Of a DNA stretch of 64,000 nucleotides, positions 50,308 to 59,373 are shown piece after piece. The first letter of the stretch is position 1, and every line of letters begins with the position of its first letter. The notes beneath the pieces are model-generated. The model saw only the letters and a list, made by a program, of their open reading frames with translations. It was not told where the DNA came from and did not search any database. The position numbers were made by a program, and so were the translations under genes. Origin of the DNA: Clostridia bacterium (GTDB lineage: Bacteria > Bacillota > Clostridia > Christensenellales > Aristaeellaceae). The DNA lies in contig JAGBEX010000030.1 of the NCBI GenBank assembly GCA_017936765.1, forward strand, positions 1-64,000. The letters run 5' to 3'.

Positions 50308-53300
50308 GCGTCAAGCGCATCTATGTAGAAAAAATGCCCGAGTATGCGGTGGAAGCCAAGCAGCTGCTGTGGGAGATCCGCCACATTCTGCTGATCAAGA
50401 ACATCACCGGTCTGCGCTTCCTGAACCGTTATGACGTGGAGGGCGTGGCCGATGAGCTGTACAACACCTGCAAGCCCATTGTGTTCTCCGAACCCCAGGT
50501 GGACGTGACCTACGACACCCTGCCCGAAGGCGGCAAGGCCGTGTTCGCCGTGGAATACCTGCCTGGCCAGTACGACCAGCGCGCTGCCTCCTGCGAGGAG
50601 TGCATCCAGCTGGTGGGCCAGTGCGAGCGCCCCACCGTGCGCACCGCTCGCGTGTACATCCTGGAGGGCGACTTCACCGAGGACGAATTGAACAAGGTGA
50701 AGAAGCACGTGATCAACCCCGTGGAGAGCCGCGAGGCTGACCTGGCCGAGAAGGCCACCCTGCAGCAGGTCTACGAGACCCCCGACCATGTGGAGACGCT
50801 GAACGGCTTCACCACCATGGACATGGAGGCCGTGCAGGAGTTCGTGAAGAAGTACGGCCTGGCCATGGACAAGGACGACCTGGCCTTCTGCCGCGATTAC
50901 TTTGCTTCTGAGCATCGCGATCCCACCCTCACCGAGATCCGCATGATCGACACCTACTGGTCCGATCACTGCCGCCACACCACCTTCCTGACCACCATCG
51001 ATGAAATGAACATCGAGAAGGTGGCCGTGGAGAAGGCCTTCAAGCGCTACCTGATGGCCCGCGAGACCGTGTATGGCGAGCGCATCAGCCAGAAGCCCAT
51101 CAACCTGATGGACATGGCCACCATGGGCGGCAAGTATCTGAAGAAGATCGGCCAGACCCCCAACATCGACGTGAGCGAGGAGATCAACGCCTGCTCCATC
51201 AAGATCGACGTGGACGTGAACGGCGTGAACGAACCCTGGCTGCTCATGTTCAAGAACGAGACCCACAACCACCCCACCGAGATCGAACCCTTCGGCGGCG
51301 CGGCTACCTGCCTGGGCGGCGCTATCCGCGACCCGCTGTCCGGCCGTACCTATGTGTATCAGGCCATGCGCGTCACCGGCGCGGCTGATCCCCTGGTGCC
51401 CGTGGCCGACACCATGCCCGGCAAGCTGCCCCAGCGCAAGCTGGTGACCACCGCTGCCGCTGGCTATTCCTCCTACGGCAACCAGATCGGCCTGGCCACC
51501 GGCCTGGTGGACGAGCAGTATCACCCCGGCTATGCTGCCAAGCGCCTGGAGATCGGCGCGGTGGTGGGTGCTGCCCCCGCCAAGAACGTCCGCCGCGACG
51601 TGCCTGCCCCCGGTGACAAGATTGTGCTGCTGGGCGGTCGCACCGGTCGTGACGGCATCGGCGGCGCCACTGGCTCCTCCAAGTCCCACAAGCTGGAGTC
51701 CATCGAGACCTGCGGAGCCGAGGTGCAGAAGGGCAACGCCCCCACCGAGCGCAAGCTGCAGCGCCTCTTCCGCAATGGTGAGGTGACCCGCCTCATCAAG
51801 CGCTGCAACGACTTTGGCGCGGGTGGCGTGTCTGTGGCCATTGGCGAGTTGGCCGATGGTTTGATGATCGAGCTGGACAAGGTGCCGAAGAAGTACGACG
51901 GCCTGGACGGCACCGAGCTGGCCATTTCCGAATCCCAGGAGCGCATGGCCGTGGTGCTGGCTGCGGAGGACGTGGAGGCCTTCATGGCCGCTGCCCGCGA
52001 GGAGAACCTGGAGGCCACCGTGGTGGCTGAGGTCACCGCCGAGCCTCGCCTGCGCATGACCTGGAAGGGCAACACCATTGTTGACCTGAGCCGCGAATTC
52101 CTTAACTCCAACGGTGCCGAAAAGCACACCACCGTGGCCGTGCCTGAGGATGCCGTGCAGCAGGTGACCTTTGCTGGCGACACCGTGGCCGAGAAGTTCG
52201 CCAACATGGTGGGCGACCTGAACATCTGCTCCAAGCAGGGCCTGAGCGAGCGCTTCGACGCCACCATCGGCGCGGCCACCGTGCTGATGCCCTATGGCGG
52301 CGCCCGTCAGCTGACCCCCAACCAGGCCATGGTGGCCAAGCTGCCTGTGCTGGACGGCGTGACCGACACCGTGTCCGGCATGGCCTATGGCTTCCACCCC
52401 GAGATCCTCAGCCAGAGTCCCTACGAGGGTTCCTACCTGGCTGTTATCGAGTCCGTCACCAAGCTGGTGGCCGCTGGCTTCGACTACAAGGAAGCTTACC
52501 TGACCTTCCAGGAATACTTCGAGCGCATGACCTCCGATCCCAAGCGCTGGGGCAAGCCCTTTGCCGCGCTGCTGGGTGCCTTCGATGCCCAGCTGGATCT
52601 GAACATCGCCTCCATTGGCGGCAAGGACTCCATGTCCGGCACCTTCGAGAAGATGGACGTGCCGCCCACGCTCTGCTCCTTCGCCGTGGCTCCCGGCAAG
52701 GCCAGCCAGGTGATCTCCCCCGAATTCAAGGCCGCTGGCCATGAGATCCGCCTGCTGAGCTGCGATCCCCACGACACCGCTGCCCTCACCGCCAATTACG
52801 ACGCCGTACGCGAGGGCATCCTGAATGGCAAGATCGTGGCTGCCTGGGCGCTGGGCCTGGGCGGTGTGGCGGAAGGCCTGTTCAAGATGGGCCTGGGCAA
52901 CGCCATCGGCACCCGCGTGGACGACGATTACGAGGGTGACCTGTTTGCCCAGCAGATCGGCGCCATGCTCATCGAGTGCGCCGAACCCTGCGACCTGGGC
53001 GTAAAGGTGGGCGACACCGTGCCTGAGTGGGCGCTGGAATACGAAGGCGATCGCATCGACCTCGCTCCCATGCAGGAGATTTACGAGGGCAAGCTGGAGA
53101 AGGTCTTCAAGTATCGTGGCCGCACCGGCGAGACCACCGAGAAGTTCACCCAGAAGGCTGAAAAGCGTGTGGCTCCTGCCATTCACGTGGCCAAGCCCCT
53201 GGCCTTCATCCCCGTGTTCCCCGGCACCAACTGCGAATACGACACCGCCCGCGCTGTGGAGCGTGCCGGCGGCAAGGCGGAGATCCTGGTGATCAACAAC

Positions 53301-53990
53301 CTGACCCCCGCTGACATCACCGCCTCCATCGAGAAGGCTGCCTCCATCATCGCCCGCAGCCAGATGATCGTGCTGCCCGGCGGCTTCTCCGGCGGCGACG
53401 AACCCGACGGCTCTGCCAAGTTTATCACGGCCTTCTTCCGCAATCCCGCCATGAAGGACGCCGTGGCCGACCTGCTGGAAAACCGCGACGGCCTGATGCT
53501 GGGCATCTGCAACGGCTTCCAGGCGCTGGTGAAGCTGGGTCTGGTTCCCTTCGGCAAGATCGTGGATACCGATGACCAGTGTCCCACCCTGACCTTCAAC
53601 GAGATCGGCCGCCACCAGTCCATGCTGGTGCGCACCCGCATCGCCTCCAACAAGTCTCCCTGGCTCTCCAAGTGCGACGTGGACGACATCCACACCATCG
53701 CCATCAGCCACGGCGAGGGTCGCTTCGTTGGCCCCGAGGCGCTGCTGCGTCAGCTGGCCGCTAATGGTCAGATCGCCACCCAGTACGTTGACCTGGCTGG
53801 CAATCCCTCCATGGACACCCGCTTCAACCCCAACGCCTCTTACTTCGCCATCGAAGGCATCACCAGCCCCGATGGCCGCGTCCTGGGCAAGATGGGCCAC
53901 ACCGAGCGCTCCGGCGAAAACCTCTACAAGAACGTCCCCGGCAACAAGTACCAGCCCCTCTTCGAAGGCGGCGTGGAGTACTTCAAGTAA
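50304..53990 (+). CDS. purL: Phosphoribosylformylglycinamidine synthase PurL (single-chain)
   Basis: 1228 residues. Step 4: FGAR to FGAM with glutamine. This is the large one-chain form, uniting the PurS-like N-terminal part, the two PurM-like catalytic halves and a C-terminal glutaminase, so purS and purQ are not needed. Landmarks: TYWSDHCRHTTF, LMFKNETHNHPTEIEPFGGAATCLGG (core ETHNHPTEIEPFGG), GGRTGRDGIGGATGSS, and glutaminase motifs VFPGTNCEYD, LPGGFSGGDE, the nucleophile Cys in GICNGFQALVKLG, and ISHGEGRF. Last gene of the operon; element E starts 3 bases after its stop. Confidence 0.98.
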   Translation: MSVKRIYVEKMPEYAVEAKQLLWEIRHILLIKNITGLRFLNRYDVEGVADELYNTCKPIVFSEPQVDVTYDTLPEGGKAVFAVEYLPGQYDQRAASCEECIQLVGQCERPTVRTARVYILEGDFTEDELNKVKKHVINPVESREADLAEKATLQQVYETPDHVETLNGFTTMDMEAVQEFVKKYGLAMDKDDLAFCRDYFASEHRDPTLTEIRMIDTYWSDHCRHTTFLTTIDEMNIEKVAVEKAFKRYLMARETVYGERISQKPINLMDMATMGGKYLKKIGQTPNIDVSEEINACSIKIDVDVNGVNEPWLLMFKNETHNHPTEIEPFGGAATCLGGAIRDPLSGRTYVYQAMRVTGAADPLVPVADTMPGKLPQRKLVTTAAAGYSSYGNQIGLATGLVDEQYHPGYAAKRLEIGAVVGAAPAKNVRRDVPAPGDKIVLLGGRTGRDGIGGATGSSKSHKLESIETCGAEVQKGNAPTERKLQRLFRNGEVTRLIKRCNDFGAGGVSVAIGELADGLMIELDKVPKKYDGLDGTELAISESQERMAVVLAAEDVEAFMAAAREENLEATVVAEVTAEPRLRMTWKGNTIVDLSREFLNSNGAEKHTTVAVPEDAVQQVTFAGDTVAEKFANMVGDLNICSKQGLSERFDATIGAATVLMPYGGARQLTPNQAMVAKLPVLDGVTDTVSGMAYGFHPEILSQSPYEGSYLAVIESVTKLVAAGFDYKEAYLTFQEYFERMTSDPKRWGKPFAALLGAFDAQLDLNIASIGGKDSMSGTFEKMDVPPTLCSFAVAPGKASQVISPEFKAAGHEIRLLSCDPHDTAALTANYDAVREGILNGKIVAAWALGLGGVAEGLFKMGLGNAIGTRVDDDYEGDLFAQQIGAMLIECAEPCDLGVKVGDTVPEWALEYEGDRIDLAPMQEIYEGKLEKVFKYRGRTGETTEKFTQKAEKRVAPAIHVAKPLAFIPVFPGTNCEYDTARAVERAGGKAEILVINNLTPADITASIEKAASIIARSQMIVLPGGFSGGDEPDGSAKFITAFFRNPAMKDAVADLLENRDGLMLGICNGFQALVKLGLVPFGKIVDTDDQCPTLTFNEIGRHQSMLVRTRIASNKSPWLSKCDVDDIHTIAISHGEGRFVGPEALLRQLAANGQIATQYVDLAGNPSMDTRFNPNASYFAIEGITSPDGRVLGKMGHTERSGENLYKNVPGNKYQPLFEGGVEYFK

Positions 53991-53993
53991 GAC

Positions 53994-54172
53994 GCCAGAG
54001 GGCGCTGCCCTCTGGACTCCCGGTCAGGGCGCTGCCCTGACAACCCGCCCAAGGGCTCTGCCCTTGGGAATCCCGCGAAGGGACTTCGTCCCTTTCGAAA
54101 CCCATTCGGGGACGCCCGAGTGGGTTTTTCCTTTGCGGGGGTCACGGCGCGAATACGGTCGCGCCGCGACGC
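53994..54172 (+). repeat. Multi-hairpin intergenic element, copy E (four stems, with terminator)
   Basis: Hairpin 1 CCAGAGGGC/GCCCTCTGG, linker ACTCCCG, an extra hairpin GTCAGGGC/GCCCTGAC, linker AACCCG, hairpin 2 CCCAAGGGC/GCCCTTGGG, linker AATCCC, hairpin 3 CGAAGGGAC/GTCCCTTTCG, terminator (54098-54129, AAACCCATTCGGG / CCCGAGTGGGTTTTT), final hairpin GGCGCGA/TCGCGCC between GTCAC and CGACGC. It ends the purine operon transcript. Confidence 0.88.
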
Positions 54173-54182
54173 CGGGCATTAT

Positions 54183-54345
54183 CTTGGCTCTCCCTCTGGG
54201 AGAGCTGTCAGCGCTTGCGCTGACTGAGAGGGCTGCCCTTCATCTTCTGCCCTGCAACTTATCTGTGCATATGTAGGGGCGATCTGCGATCGCCCGCCCG
54301 TCCACACTCTCAATTCCGAATTCCGAATTCCGCATTCCGAATTTC
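54183..54345 (+). repeat. Repeat tail after element E
   Basis: Same order as after element B: two-hairpin unit (54183-54236, GGCTCTCCC/GGGAGAGCT, then GTCAGCGC/GCGCTGAC and TGAGAGGGCTG), the 27-base box (54272-54298, identical to 29256-29282), and an ATTCCGA-rich tract (54311-54345). Together with element E it fills the 420-base gap after purL. Confidence 0.8.
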
Positions 54346-54352
54346 CTCACGC

Positions 54353-54381
54353 TTGCATTCTTTGCCATCTTCCGCTATAAT
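54353..54381 (+). promoter_or_regulatory. Promoter of the nucleoside phosphorylase gene
   Basis: -35 TTGCAT (54353-54358), 17-base spacer, -10 TATAAT (54376-54381). Confidence 0.8.
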
Positions 54382-54410
54382 AAGCATCATGCGTGAAAGG
54401 GGAGAACCCC

Positions 54411-55187
54411 ATGCTGCTCCACGAGTTCGACTCCAGCCAGGTGGCCATGTTCAACCCCACCACGGCGCACCAGCCCGTGCCGGGGATGCCCAAAGTGGCG
54501 GTGAGCTGCTTCTCCTTTGTCACGTTCCAGCGGCTGTTGGAGGGCCTCGACGCCCAGCCCATTGCCCAAATGAAGACGGCCAGCCAGGTCTACCCGATCT
54601 ACAAGGCTGTTTACAAGGGCGTGGAGGTGGCGCTGTATCTGTCCGGCGTGGGTGCGCCGGTGTGCGTGGGCAGCCTGGAGGAACTTTTTGTCATGGGTGT
54701 GGAGACCGTGGTGCTGTTTGGCACCTGCGGCGTGCTGGACCGGGAAATCGGGGATTGCTCCATCATCCTGCCCACCTCAGCCCTGCGGGACGAGGGTACC
54801 TCCTACCACTATGCGCCGCCGGGGGACGAGATCGCCGTCAACACCCGCTATGGTCAGCTTTTCATGGATATGCTGGAGGAGCTGCACATCGGCTACGCAT
54901 CCGGCAAGTGCTGGACGACGGACGCCATGTACCGCGAGACCCGCGAGAAGGTGGCCCGGCGCAAGGAGCAGGGCTGCATCTGCGTGGATATGGAGTGCAG
55001 CGCCTGCGGGGCGGTGGCGCAGTTCCGCGGCAGGGACGTGCTGCAGTTCTTCTACGCTGCAGACAACCTGGACGCCGAGGAATGGGACGCCCGCAGCCTG
55101 TCCAACCACGCTTTGTTAGAGGAAAAAGACCGCATTGCCCTGCTGGCCCTGGAGGCCGCGGTGCGCATCAGCAACACGACCAGATAA
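54411..55187 (+). CDS. Nucleoside phosphorylase (PNP/UDP family)
   Basis: 258 residues from ATG 54411 (GGGGAGAA upstream; 54393 is an alternative). Phosphorolysis of nucleosides to base and pentose-1-phosphate. Family PF01048 features: VALYLSGVGAPVCVGSLEEL, VVLFGTCGVLDREIGDCSIILP (phosphate site and strand), WTTDAMYRETREKV, and the substrate-binding CICVDMECSACGAVAQFRG (VDMExS/A motif) followed by LQFFYAADNLDAEEWD. Closest in style to uridine phosphorylase-like proteins. Substrate is not certain. It sits behind the purine operon and may salvage nucleosides brought in by the ABC importer. Confidence 0.88.
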   Translation: MLLHEFDSSQVAMFNPTTAHQPVPGMPKVAVSCFSFVTFQRLLEGLDAQPIAQMKTASQVYPIYKAVYKGVEVALYLSGVGAPVCVGSLEELFVMGVETVVLFGTCGVLDREIGDCSIILPTSALRDEGTSYHYAPPGDEIAVNTRYGQLFMDMLEELHIGYASGKCWTTDAMYRETREKVARRKEQGCICVDMECSACGAVAQFRGRDVLQFFYAADNLDAEEWDARSLSNHALLEEKDRIALLALEAAVRISNTTR

Positions 55188-55199
55188 AGGAGAACCATC

Positions 55200-55541
55200 A
55201 TGCCTTACATTCAAACCATGACCAACGTTGGCATTTCCGGCAAAAAGGAGCAGACCATCAAGCAGCGCATGGGCGAGGCCATCGAGCTGATCCCCGGCAA
55301 GAGCGAAAGCTGGCTGATGCTCTCCTTCCAGGACGATGTGCATATGTACTTCCGGGGCGAGGATGAACCCTGCGCCATCTGCCAGGTGAAGCTCTACGGC
55401 TCTGCCAGCGAGCGCGCCTATGATGACCTGACCGGCGCGCTGACGGACATCCTGTCCGAGGAGCTGGAGATCGAGCCGGATCACATCTATGTGACCTACG
55501 ACGAGATCGGCACCTGGGGCTGGAACGGCGGAAATTTGTGA
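55200..55541 (+). CDS. MIF/phenylpyruvate-tautomerase-like protein
   Basis: 113 residues, 12 bases after the phosphorylase. Matches the macrophage-migration-inhibitory-factor fold: the catalytic Pro follows the initiator Met (MPYIQTMTN), Lys in the middle (GKSESWLMLSFQDDVHMYFRG), and C-terminal IEPDHIYVTYDEIGTWGWNG resembles MIF ends. Tautomerase activity is likely; a metabolic role is unknown. Terminator follows. Confidence 0.85.
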   Translation: MPYIQTMTNVGISGKKEQTIKQRMGEAIELIPGKSESWLMLSFQDDVHMYFRGEDEPCAICQVKLYGSASERAYDDLTGALTDILSEELEIEPDHIYVTYDEIGTWGWNGGNL

Positions 55542-55550
55542 TTAAAAAGT

Positions 55551-55573
55551 GGCGGCGATTGCCGTCCTTTTTT
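55551..55573 (+). terminator. Terminator after the tautomerase-like gene
   Basis: GGCGGC / GCCGTC (one G-U), loop GATT, then CTTTTTT. Confidence 0.75.
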
Positions 55574-55629
55574 GTGTGATGAAGATGTATTTTCCGGAAG
55601 AATTGTCACAAAAAATTTTCAAAAACCCG

Positions 55630-55658
55630 TTCATATTCCTGCTGTGATGTAGTATAAT
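55630..55658 (+). promoter_or_regulatory. cdaA operon promoter
   Basis: -35 TTCATA (55630-55635), 17-base spacer, -10 TATAAT (55653-55658). It excludes the ATG at 55660 as a start. Confidence 0.75.
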
Positions 55659-55701
55659 AATGGTGGTGTCTTATCGTGTACGAAAGTGGGGGAGAAATCG
55701 C

Positions 55702-56553
55702 GTGGAATCGCTGTGGCAAACGATCCAAACCATGATATGGAACGTGTTTCATCGCCCCGGTCTGTCTGATATCATCGATATCATTATTGTTGCATTCATC
55801 GTATACGAGCTGATCATGCTCACCCGCCAGACCCGCGGCAGCGCCGTGCTGAAGGGTCTTGTTTTGCTGCTGCTCATTGTGGGCATCAGCGACCTGCTGG
55901 GGCTGACGGCCCTGAACTGGCTGCTGATGACCATCGTGTCCAATGGCGCGGTGGTGCTGGTGATCCTTTTCCAGCCGGAATTGCGCAAGGCCCTGGAGCA
56001 GATGGGTCGCGGCACCGTGCTGGACAAAAACCACGAGGACAAGAGCGAGGAAGCCCGCATTGTGGACGAGGTGATCAAGTTCCTCACCAACCTCAGCCGC
56101 CGCCGTGTGGGTGCGCTGATCGTGTTTGAACAAAAGACTGGCTTGCAGGACGTGATCGAGACCGGCATCAGCATCGATGCCCAGATCTCCTCCGCCCTGC
56201 TGGAAAATATCTTTGAACCCAACACCCCCCTGCACGACGGTGCTGTGGTGATCCGCGGCACCCGCGTGATGGCCGGCGCCTGCATCCTGACGCTGACGGA
56301 GGGCGCGGGCATCAGCCACGAGCTGGGTACCCGCCACCGCGCGGCCATCGGCATCAGCGAAACCACCGACGCCGTGGTGCTGATCGTCTCCGAAGAGACG
56401 GGCATCATTTCCATGGCGCGGGAGGGCAAGCTGACCCGCCACCTGGACGCCAAGTCCCTGCGGGAGCTGCTCACCGGTATGTACGAGCCGCCTCACACCA
56501 GCCTGGTGTCCGTTTTCCGCGACCTGGTGAAGGGAAAGGAGGGTGACAAGTGA
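55702..56553 (+). CDS. cdaA: Diadenylate cyclase CdaA (c-di-AMP synthase)
   Basis: 283 residues from GTG 55702 with GGGGGAG 7 bases upstream. Makes c-di-AMP, which governs potassium and osmotic balance. Three N-terminal membrane helices (about 17-85), then a short coiled linker and the DAC domain with catalytic DGA in NTPLHDGAVVIRG and RHR in ELGTRHRAAIGISE. Its partner YbbR/CdaR is the next gene, overlapping by four bases. glmM, the usual third gene, is not here. Confidence 0.97.
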   Translation: MESLWQTIQTMIWNVFHRPGLSDIIDIIIVAFIVYELIMLTRQTRGSAVLKGLVLLLLIVGISDLLGLTALNWLLMTIVSNGAVVLVILFQPELRKALEQMGRGTVLDKNHEDKSEEARIVDEVIKFLTNLSRRRVGALIVFEQKTGLQDVIETGISIDAQISSALLENIFEPNTPLHDGAVVIRGTRVMAGACILTLTEGAGISHELGTRHRAAIGISETTDAVVLIVSEETGIISMAREGKLTRHLDAKSLRELLTGMYEPPHTSLVSVFRDLVKGKEGDK

Positions 56554-57878
56554 TGCAGAATCATCCCCAGCAGCCCGAAAAAAACAGCCAGTGGAAAACC
56601 ATTTTGCTGACCCTGTGGCAGATGCTGAGCAAAAACTGGGGCTTCAAGCTGCTGGCGCTGTTTGTGGCCATTGCGCTCTGGGCTGGCCTGATCACCCAGG
56701 ATCCCTCCCTGACCCGCGAAAAGATCTTCAACGATGTCACCATCTCTGTCACCGGCAGCGAGACCATCAAGCGCAACGGCATGATCGTGACCAGCGATCT
56801 GGGCGAGCTGATGCAGGGCGCACAATTGCAGGTGGACGTGCCGCAGATGCAATACAGCAATGCCAATGCCAGCACCTTCAATGCCCGCATCGACCTGAGC
56901 CGTGTGAATACCACCGGCGTGCAGGAGATCAAGGTGCTGACCACCAACAGCGTGGCCTATGGCACGGTACGCCAGGTGATCCCCTCCACGCTGGAGATCG
57001 AAGTGGATGAATACGTGACCCGCTACCGCATTCCCATGAATGTGAACATTATCGGCGAAGCGCCTGCGGGTTACTATGCCGGAACCGCCCAGCCCGACCC
57101 GCCCATGGTGGCCGTCAGCGGCCCCAAGGCCCTGGTGGAGCAGATCGTGCGGGCAGAGGCGGTGCTGGACCTGAGCAGCCTCCCCGCCAGGGAAGGCACC
57201 ATGCGCGTGGCCAGCGCCTTCTACCTCCTGGACGAGCAGGGCAATGCTGTGGAAAGCGACCTGCTCTCTGTGACCAGCGAATCCGTTCTGCTGGACAGCG
57301 TGGTGGTGGAGCTGACCATGTATGCCACCAAGGAAATGGATATTTCCGGCCTGAGCATGATCAATGGCGAGCCTGCTGAGGGCTATGAGGTGAAATCCGT
57401 GAGCTACACCCCCACGGTGATCCGCGCCGCCGGACGCTCCATCAACCTCGATCTGCTGGACACCCTGTATGCCTCCAGTGCCGTGGATGTGACGGGCAAA
57501 ACCGATTCCCTGCAGCAGCAGGTGCGTGTGCGCCGCCCCACCGAGCTGATCTACCTCAGCGCCGATACGGTGACCGTGGAGGTGGAGATCGGCCCCATCA
57601 TCCAGGAGAAGAGCTTTACCGACCAGAAGGTCAGCGTCGTGAACCTGAAGAGCGGCCAGCGGGTCAGCACCGATGTGCGCACCGCCAATCTGATCATCAC
57701 CGGTCCCCAGCTGTGGGTGCAGGGCCTGCGCAGCTACCACGTCACCCTGAGCTGCGATGCCTCCGGCCTGACGGCGGGCGAGTACGACCTGCCGGTGATC
57801 TGCCGCATCCAGAACGATGCGGGGCAGAACTACACCGTGGACGTGCAGCCTGCCACCGTTCATGTAACGATTCGATAA
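56550..57878 (+). CDS. cdaR: YbbR-domain protein CdaR, regulator of CdaA
   Basis: About 442 residues; start GTG 56550 or ATG 56553, both behind AAAGGAGGGTGA. One membrane helix (about 33-50, NWGFKLLALFVAIALWAGL), then an extracytoplasmic region with four YbbR beta repeats (about 55-135, 140-225, 235-320, 325-440; each with a YRIPMNVNIIGEAPAGY-like motif). In relatives this protein binds CdaA and tunes its activity. No glmM follows; instead a terminator and an unrelated membrane protein. Confidence 0.93.
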   Translation: MMQNHPQQPEKNSQWKTILLTLWQMLSKNWGFKLLALFVAIALWAGLITQDPSLTREKIFNDVTISVTGSETIKRNGMIVTSDLGELMQGAQLQVDVPQMQYSNANASTFNARIDLSRVNTTGVQEIKVLTTNSVAYGTVRQVIPSTLEIEVDEYVTRYRIPMNVNIIGEAPAGYYAGTAQPDPPMVAVSGPKALVEQIVRAEAVLDLSSLPAREGTMRVASAFYLLDEQGNAVESDLLSVTSESVLLDSVVVELTMYATKEMDISGLSMINGEPAEGYEVKSVSYTPTVIRAAGRSINLDLLDTLYASSAVDVTGKTDSLQQQVRVRRPTELIYLSADTVTVEVEIGPIIQEKSFTDQKVSVVNLKSGQRVSTDVRTANLIITGPQLWVQGLRSYHVTLSCDASGLTAGEYDLPVICRIQNDAGQNYTVDVQPATVHVTIR

Positions 57879-57905
57879 GCAAGCGCAGCCTTTGCTGCCA
57901 CTCCG

Positions 57906-57943
57906 GCCAGCCCACGGTGTAAGGCCGTGGGCTGCTGGTTTTT
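57906..57943 (+). terminator. Terminator after the YbbR gene
   Basis: CAGCCCACGG / CCGTGGGCTG with a 7-base loop, followed by CTGGTTTTTG. Confidence 0.85.
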
Positions 57944-57974
57944 GTCAAACGATCCTGCGGAAAGGAGGTCGCCT

Positions 57975-58721
57975 ATGGGAAGCTTTGCCAATTCCATGTT
58001 CAGCGTGCTGCTGGGCTGGTTCCGTGGTGCGGTGGACTGGGTATGGAAGGTGCTGTTCAACGCCGAGGATGGCGGCCTTATCGGCTGGATCGGCGAGAAC
58101 TGGGTGGGGCTGATCATCTTCCTGTGCGTGGCCTGCATGGCGGTGGATGCGGTGGTGCATCTTTTGCGCTGGCGTCCCTACAAGGTGTGGGCAAGCTTTT
58201 TCCGCCGCCTGCTGGGCAAGGCCGATGGGAGCGAGGACACCGGTGAGTTCTCCGGCCGGATGCGCCGCGAGTGGTACTATGCCGATGGCACCGCCCGCAC
58301 CGAAGAGGTGGAGGTTCCCCAGGAGGAATGGTACGAGGATGAGCTGCCCCCGGCGCGGGTCAGCAGCGCGGAAATGCCCCAGCAGTACGTGCAAGCCTTT
58401 GCCAAGCCGGAGAAGCTGAAATATCAGGAGGAATTGAAGAAAGACCAGCCCGTGCAGGGCCTGGAGGACTATCCCCAGCCCCGTGCTGCCCAGGAGGAGC
58501 AGCCCGCCGCCCCCACCCGCACCGAGCGGATGCGCAAGCGCATGGCGCGGCTGAACGCCTATCTGGATGGCGACGACGAGCTGCAGCTGCGGTACCGCCC
58601 CGTTCCCCCGGCGGTGGACAAAAACGAGGCGTACCGCGCACCCTATTATCCGCCCCAATGGAAAAAGCCCCAGGCGGGCGCGGATGTCAACGAGGAGGAA
58701 ATGCATGACAGCGCTTACTGA
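57975..58721 (+). CDS. Membrane protein with acidic, Pro-rich tail, unknown function
   Basis: 248 residues from ATG 57975 (AAAGGAGG upstream). Two hydrophobic segments: an amphipathic one (about 8-30, MFSVLLGWFRGAVDWVWKVLF) and a membrane helix (about 43-62, GLIIFLCVACMAVDAVVHLL). After that a Trp/Tyr/Glu-rich cytoplasmic tail (REWYYADGTARTEEVEVPQEEWYEDEL) with Pro/Ala linkers and a basic segment (RTERMRKRMARLNAYL). No family recognised. It overlaps the ATPase gene that follows by 17 bases, so both probably act together. Confidence 0.75.
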   Translation: MGSFANSMFSVLLGWFRGAVDWVWKVLFNAEDGGLIGWIGENWVGLIIFLCVACMAVDAVVHLLRWRPYKVWASFFRRLLGKADGSEDTGEFSGRMRREWYYADGTARTEEVEVPQEEWYEDELPPARVSSAEMPQQYVQAFAKPEKLKYQEELKKDQPVQGLEDYPQPRAAQEEQPAAPTRTERMRKRMARLNAYLDGDDELQLRYRPVPPAVDKNEAYRAPYYPPQWKKPQAGADVNEEEMHDSAY

Positions 58722-59373
58722 CAGCCGCTTTGTGGTGCTGGTGGGCAATTATGGCAGCGGGAAAACCGAGCTGTCGCTGAACCTGGCGCTGGCTTCGGCC
58801 AAGCAGATGACCACCACGCTGGTGGATCTGGACATTGTGAACCCTTATTTCCGCAGCGGCGAAAAGGCCGATGAGCTGAAGGCCGCTGGCGTGCGGGTGC
58901 TGATGCCCACCTTCGCCATGTCCACGGTGGATATCCCCGCCTTGCCTGCGGAGATCCAGAGCGTGTTTGAGCAGCCCAGCCAGCGGGTCATTTTCGACGT
59001 GGGCGGCGACGATACCGGCGCGGCGGCCCTGGGGCGGTATGCTCCCTCCTTCCGGCGCTACCGGGAGGATACCACCGTGTGCCTGGTGATCAACGCCATG
59101 CGCCCCCTGACCCAGACCGCCGAGGACGTGGTGGACCTGGCCCAGCGCATTGCTGCCCGTGGGCGCATGAACATTGACGTGATCATCAACAACACCAACC
59201 TGGCCGACCAGACCGAGCCGGAGATGCTGGCTGCGGGGCATCAGGTGGCGGTGGAGGCTGCCAAGCTGCTGGGCGTGAGCCGGGTGGTGGACGTGGCCAT
59301 GCCTCAGCTGGGCGTAAAGGAAGCCCTGCCCCTGACGCGCCACATGGCGCCGGACTGGATGGAGGACGCATGA
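58705..59373 (+). CDS. P-loop ATPase (MinD/ParA-like), unknown role
   Basis: 222 residues from ATG 58705 (GAGGAGG upstream). Walker A VLVGNYGSGKTELSLNLALA, then TTLVDLDIVNPYFRSGEKAD (switch region like cobyric-acid/Mrp ATPases), Walker B-type VIFDVGGDDTGAAALG, and VIINNTNLADQT in the base-recognition position. It lacks the deviant KGG start of true MinD/ParA. Similar Clostridia proteins are annotated only as ATPases. The overlap with the upstream membrane protein suggests a membrane-tethered ATPase pair; the four-base overlap with the methyltransferase gene downstream joins all three. Confidence 0.82.
   Translation: MTALTDSRFVVLVGNYGSGKTELSLNLALASAKQMTTTLVDLDIVNPYFRSGEKADELKAAGVRVLMPTFAMSTVDIPALPAEIQSVFEQPSQRVIFDVGGDDTGAAALGRYAPSFRRYREDTTVCLVINAMRPLTQTAEDVVDLAQRIAARGRMNIDVIINNTNLADQTEPEMLAAGHQVAVEAAKLLGVSRVVDVAMPQLGVKEALPLTRHMAPDWMEDA

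Noticed and set aside
50265-53900. Minus-strand open frame of 1211 codons opposite purL
   Set aside because: Shadow of purL caused by codon bias (Gly/Val/His-rich); PurL motifs on the plus strand are complete.
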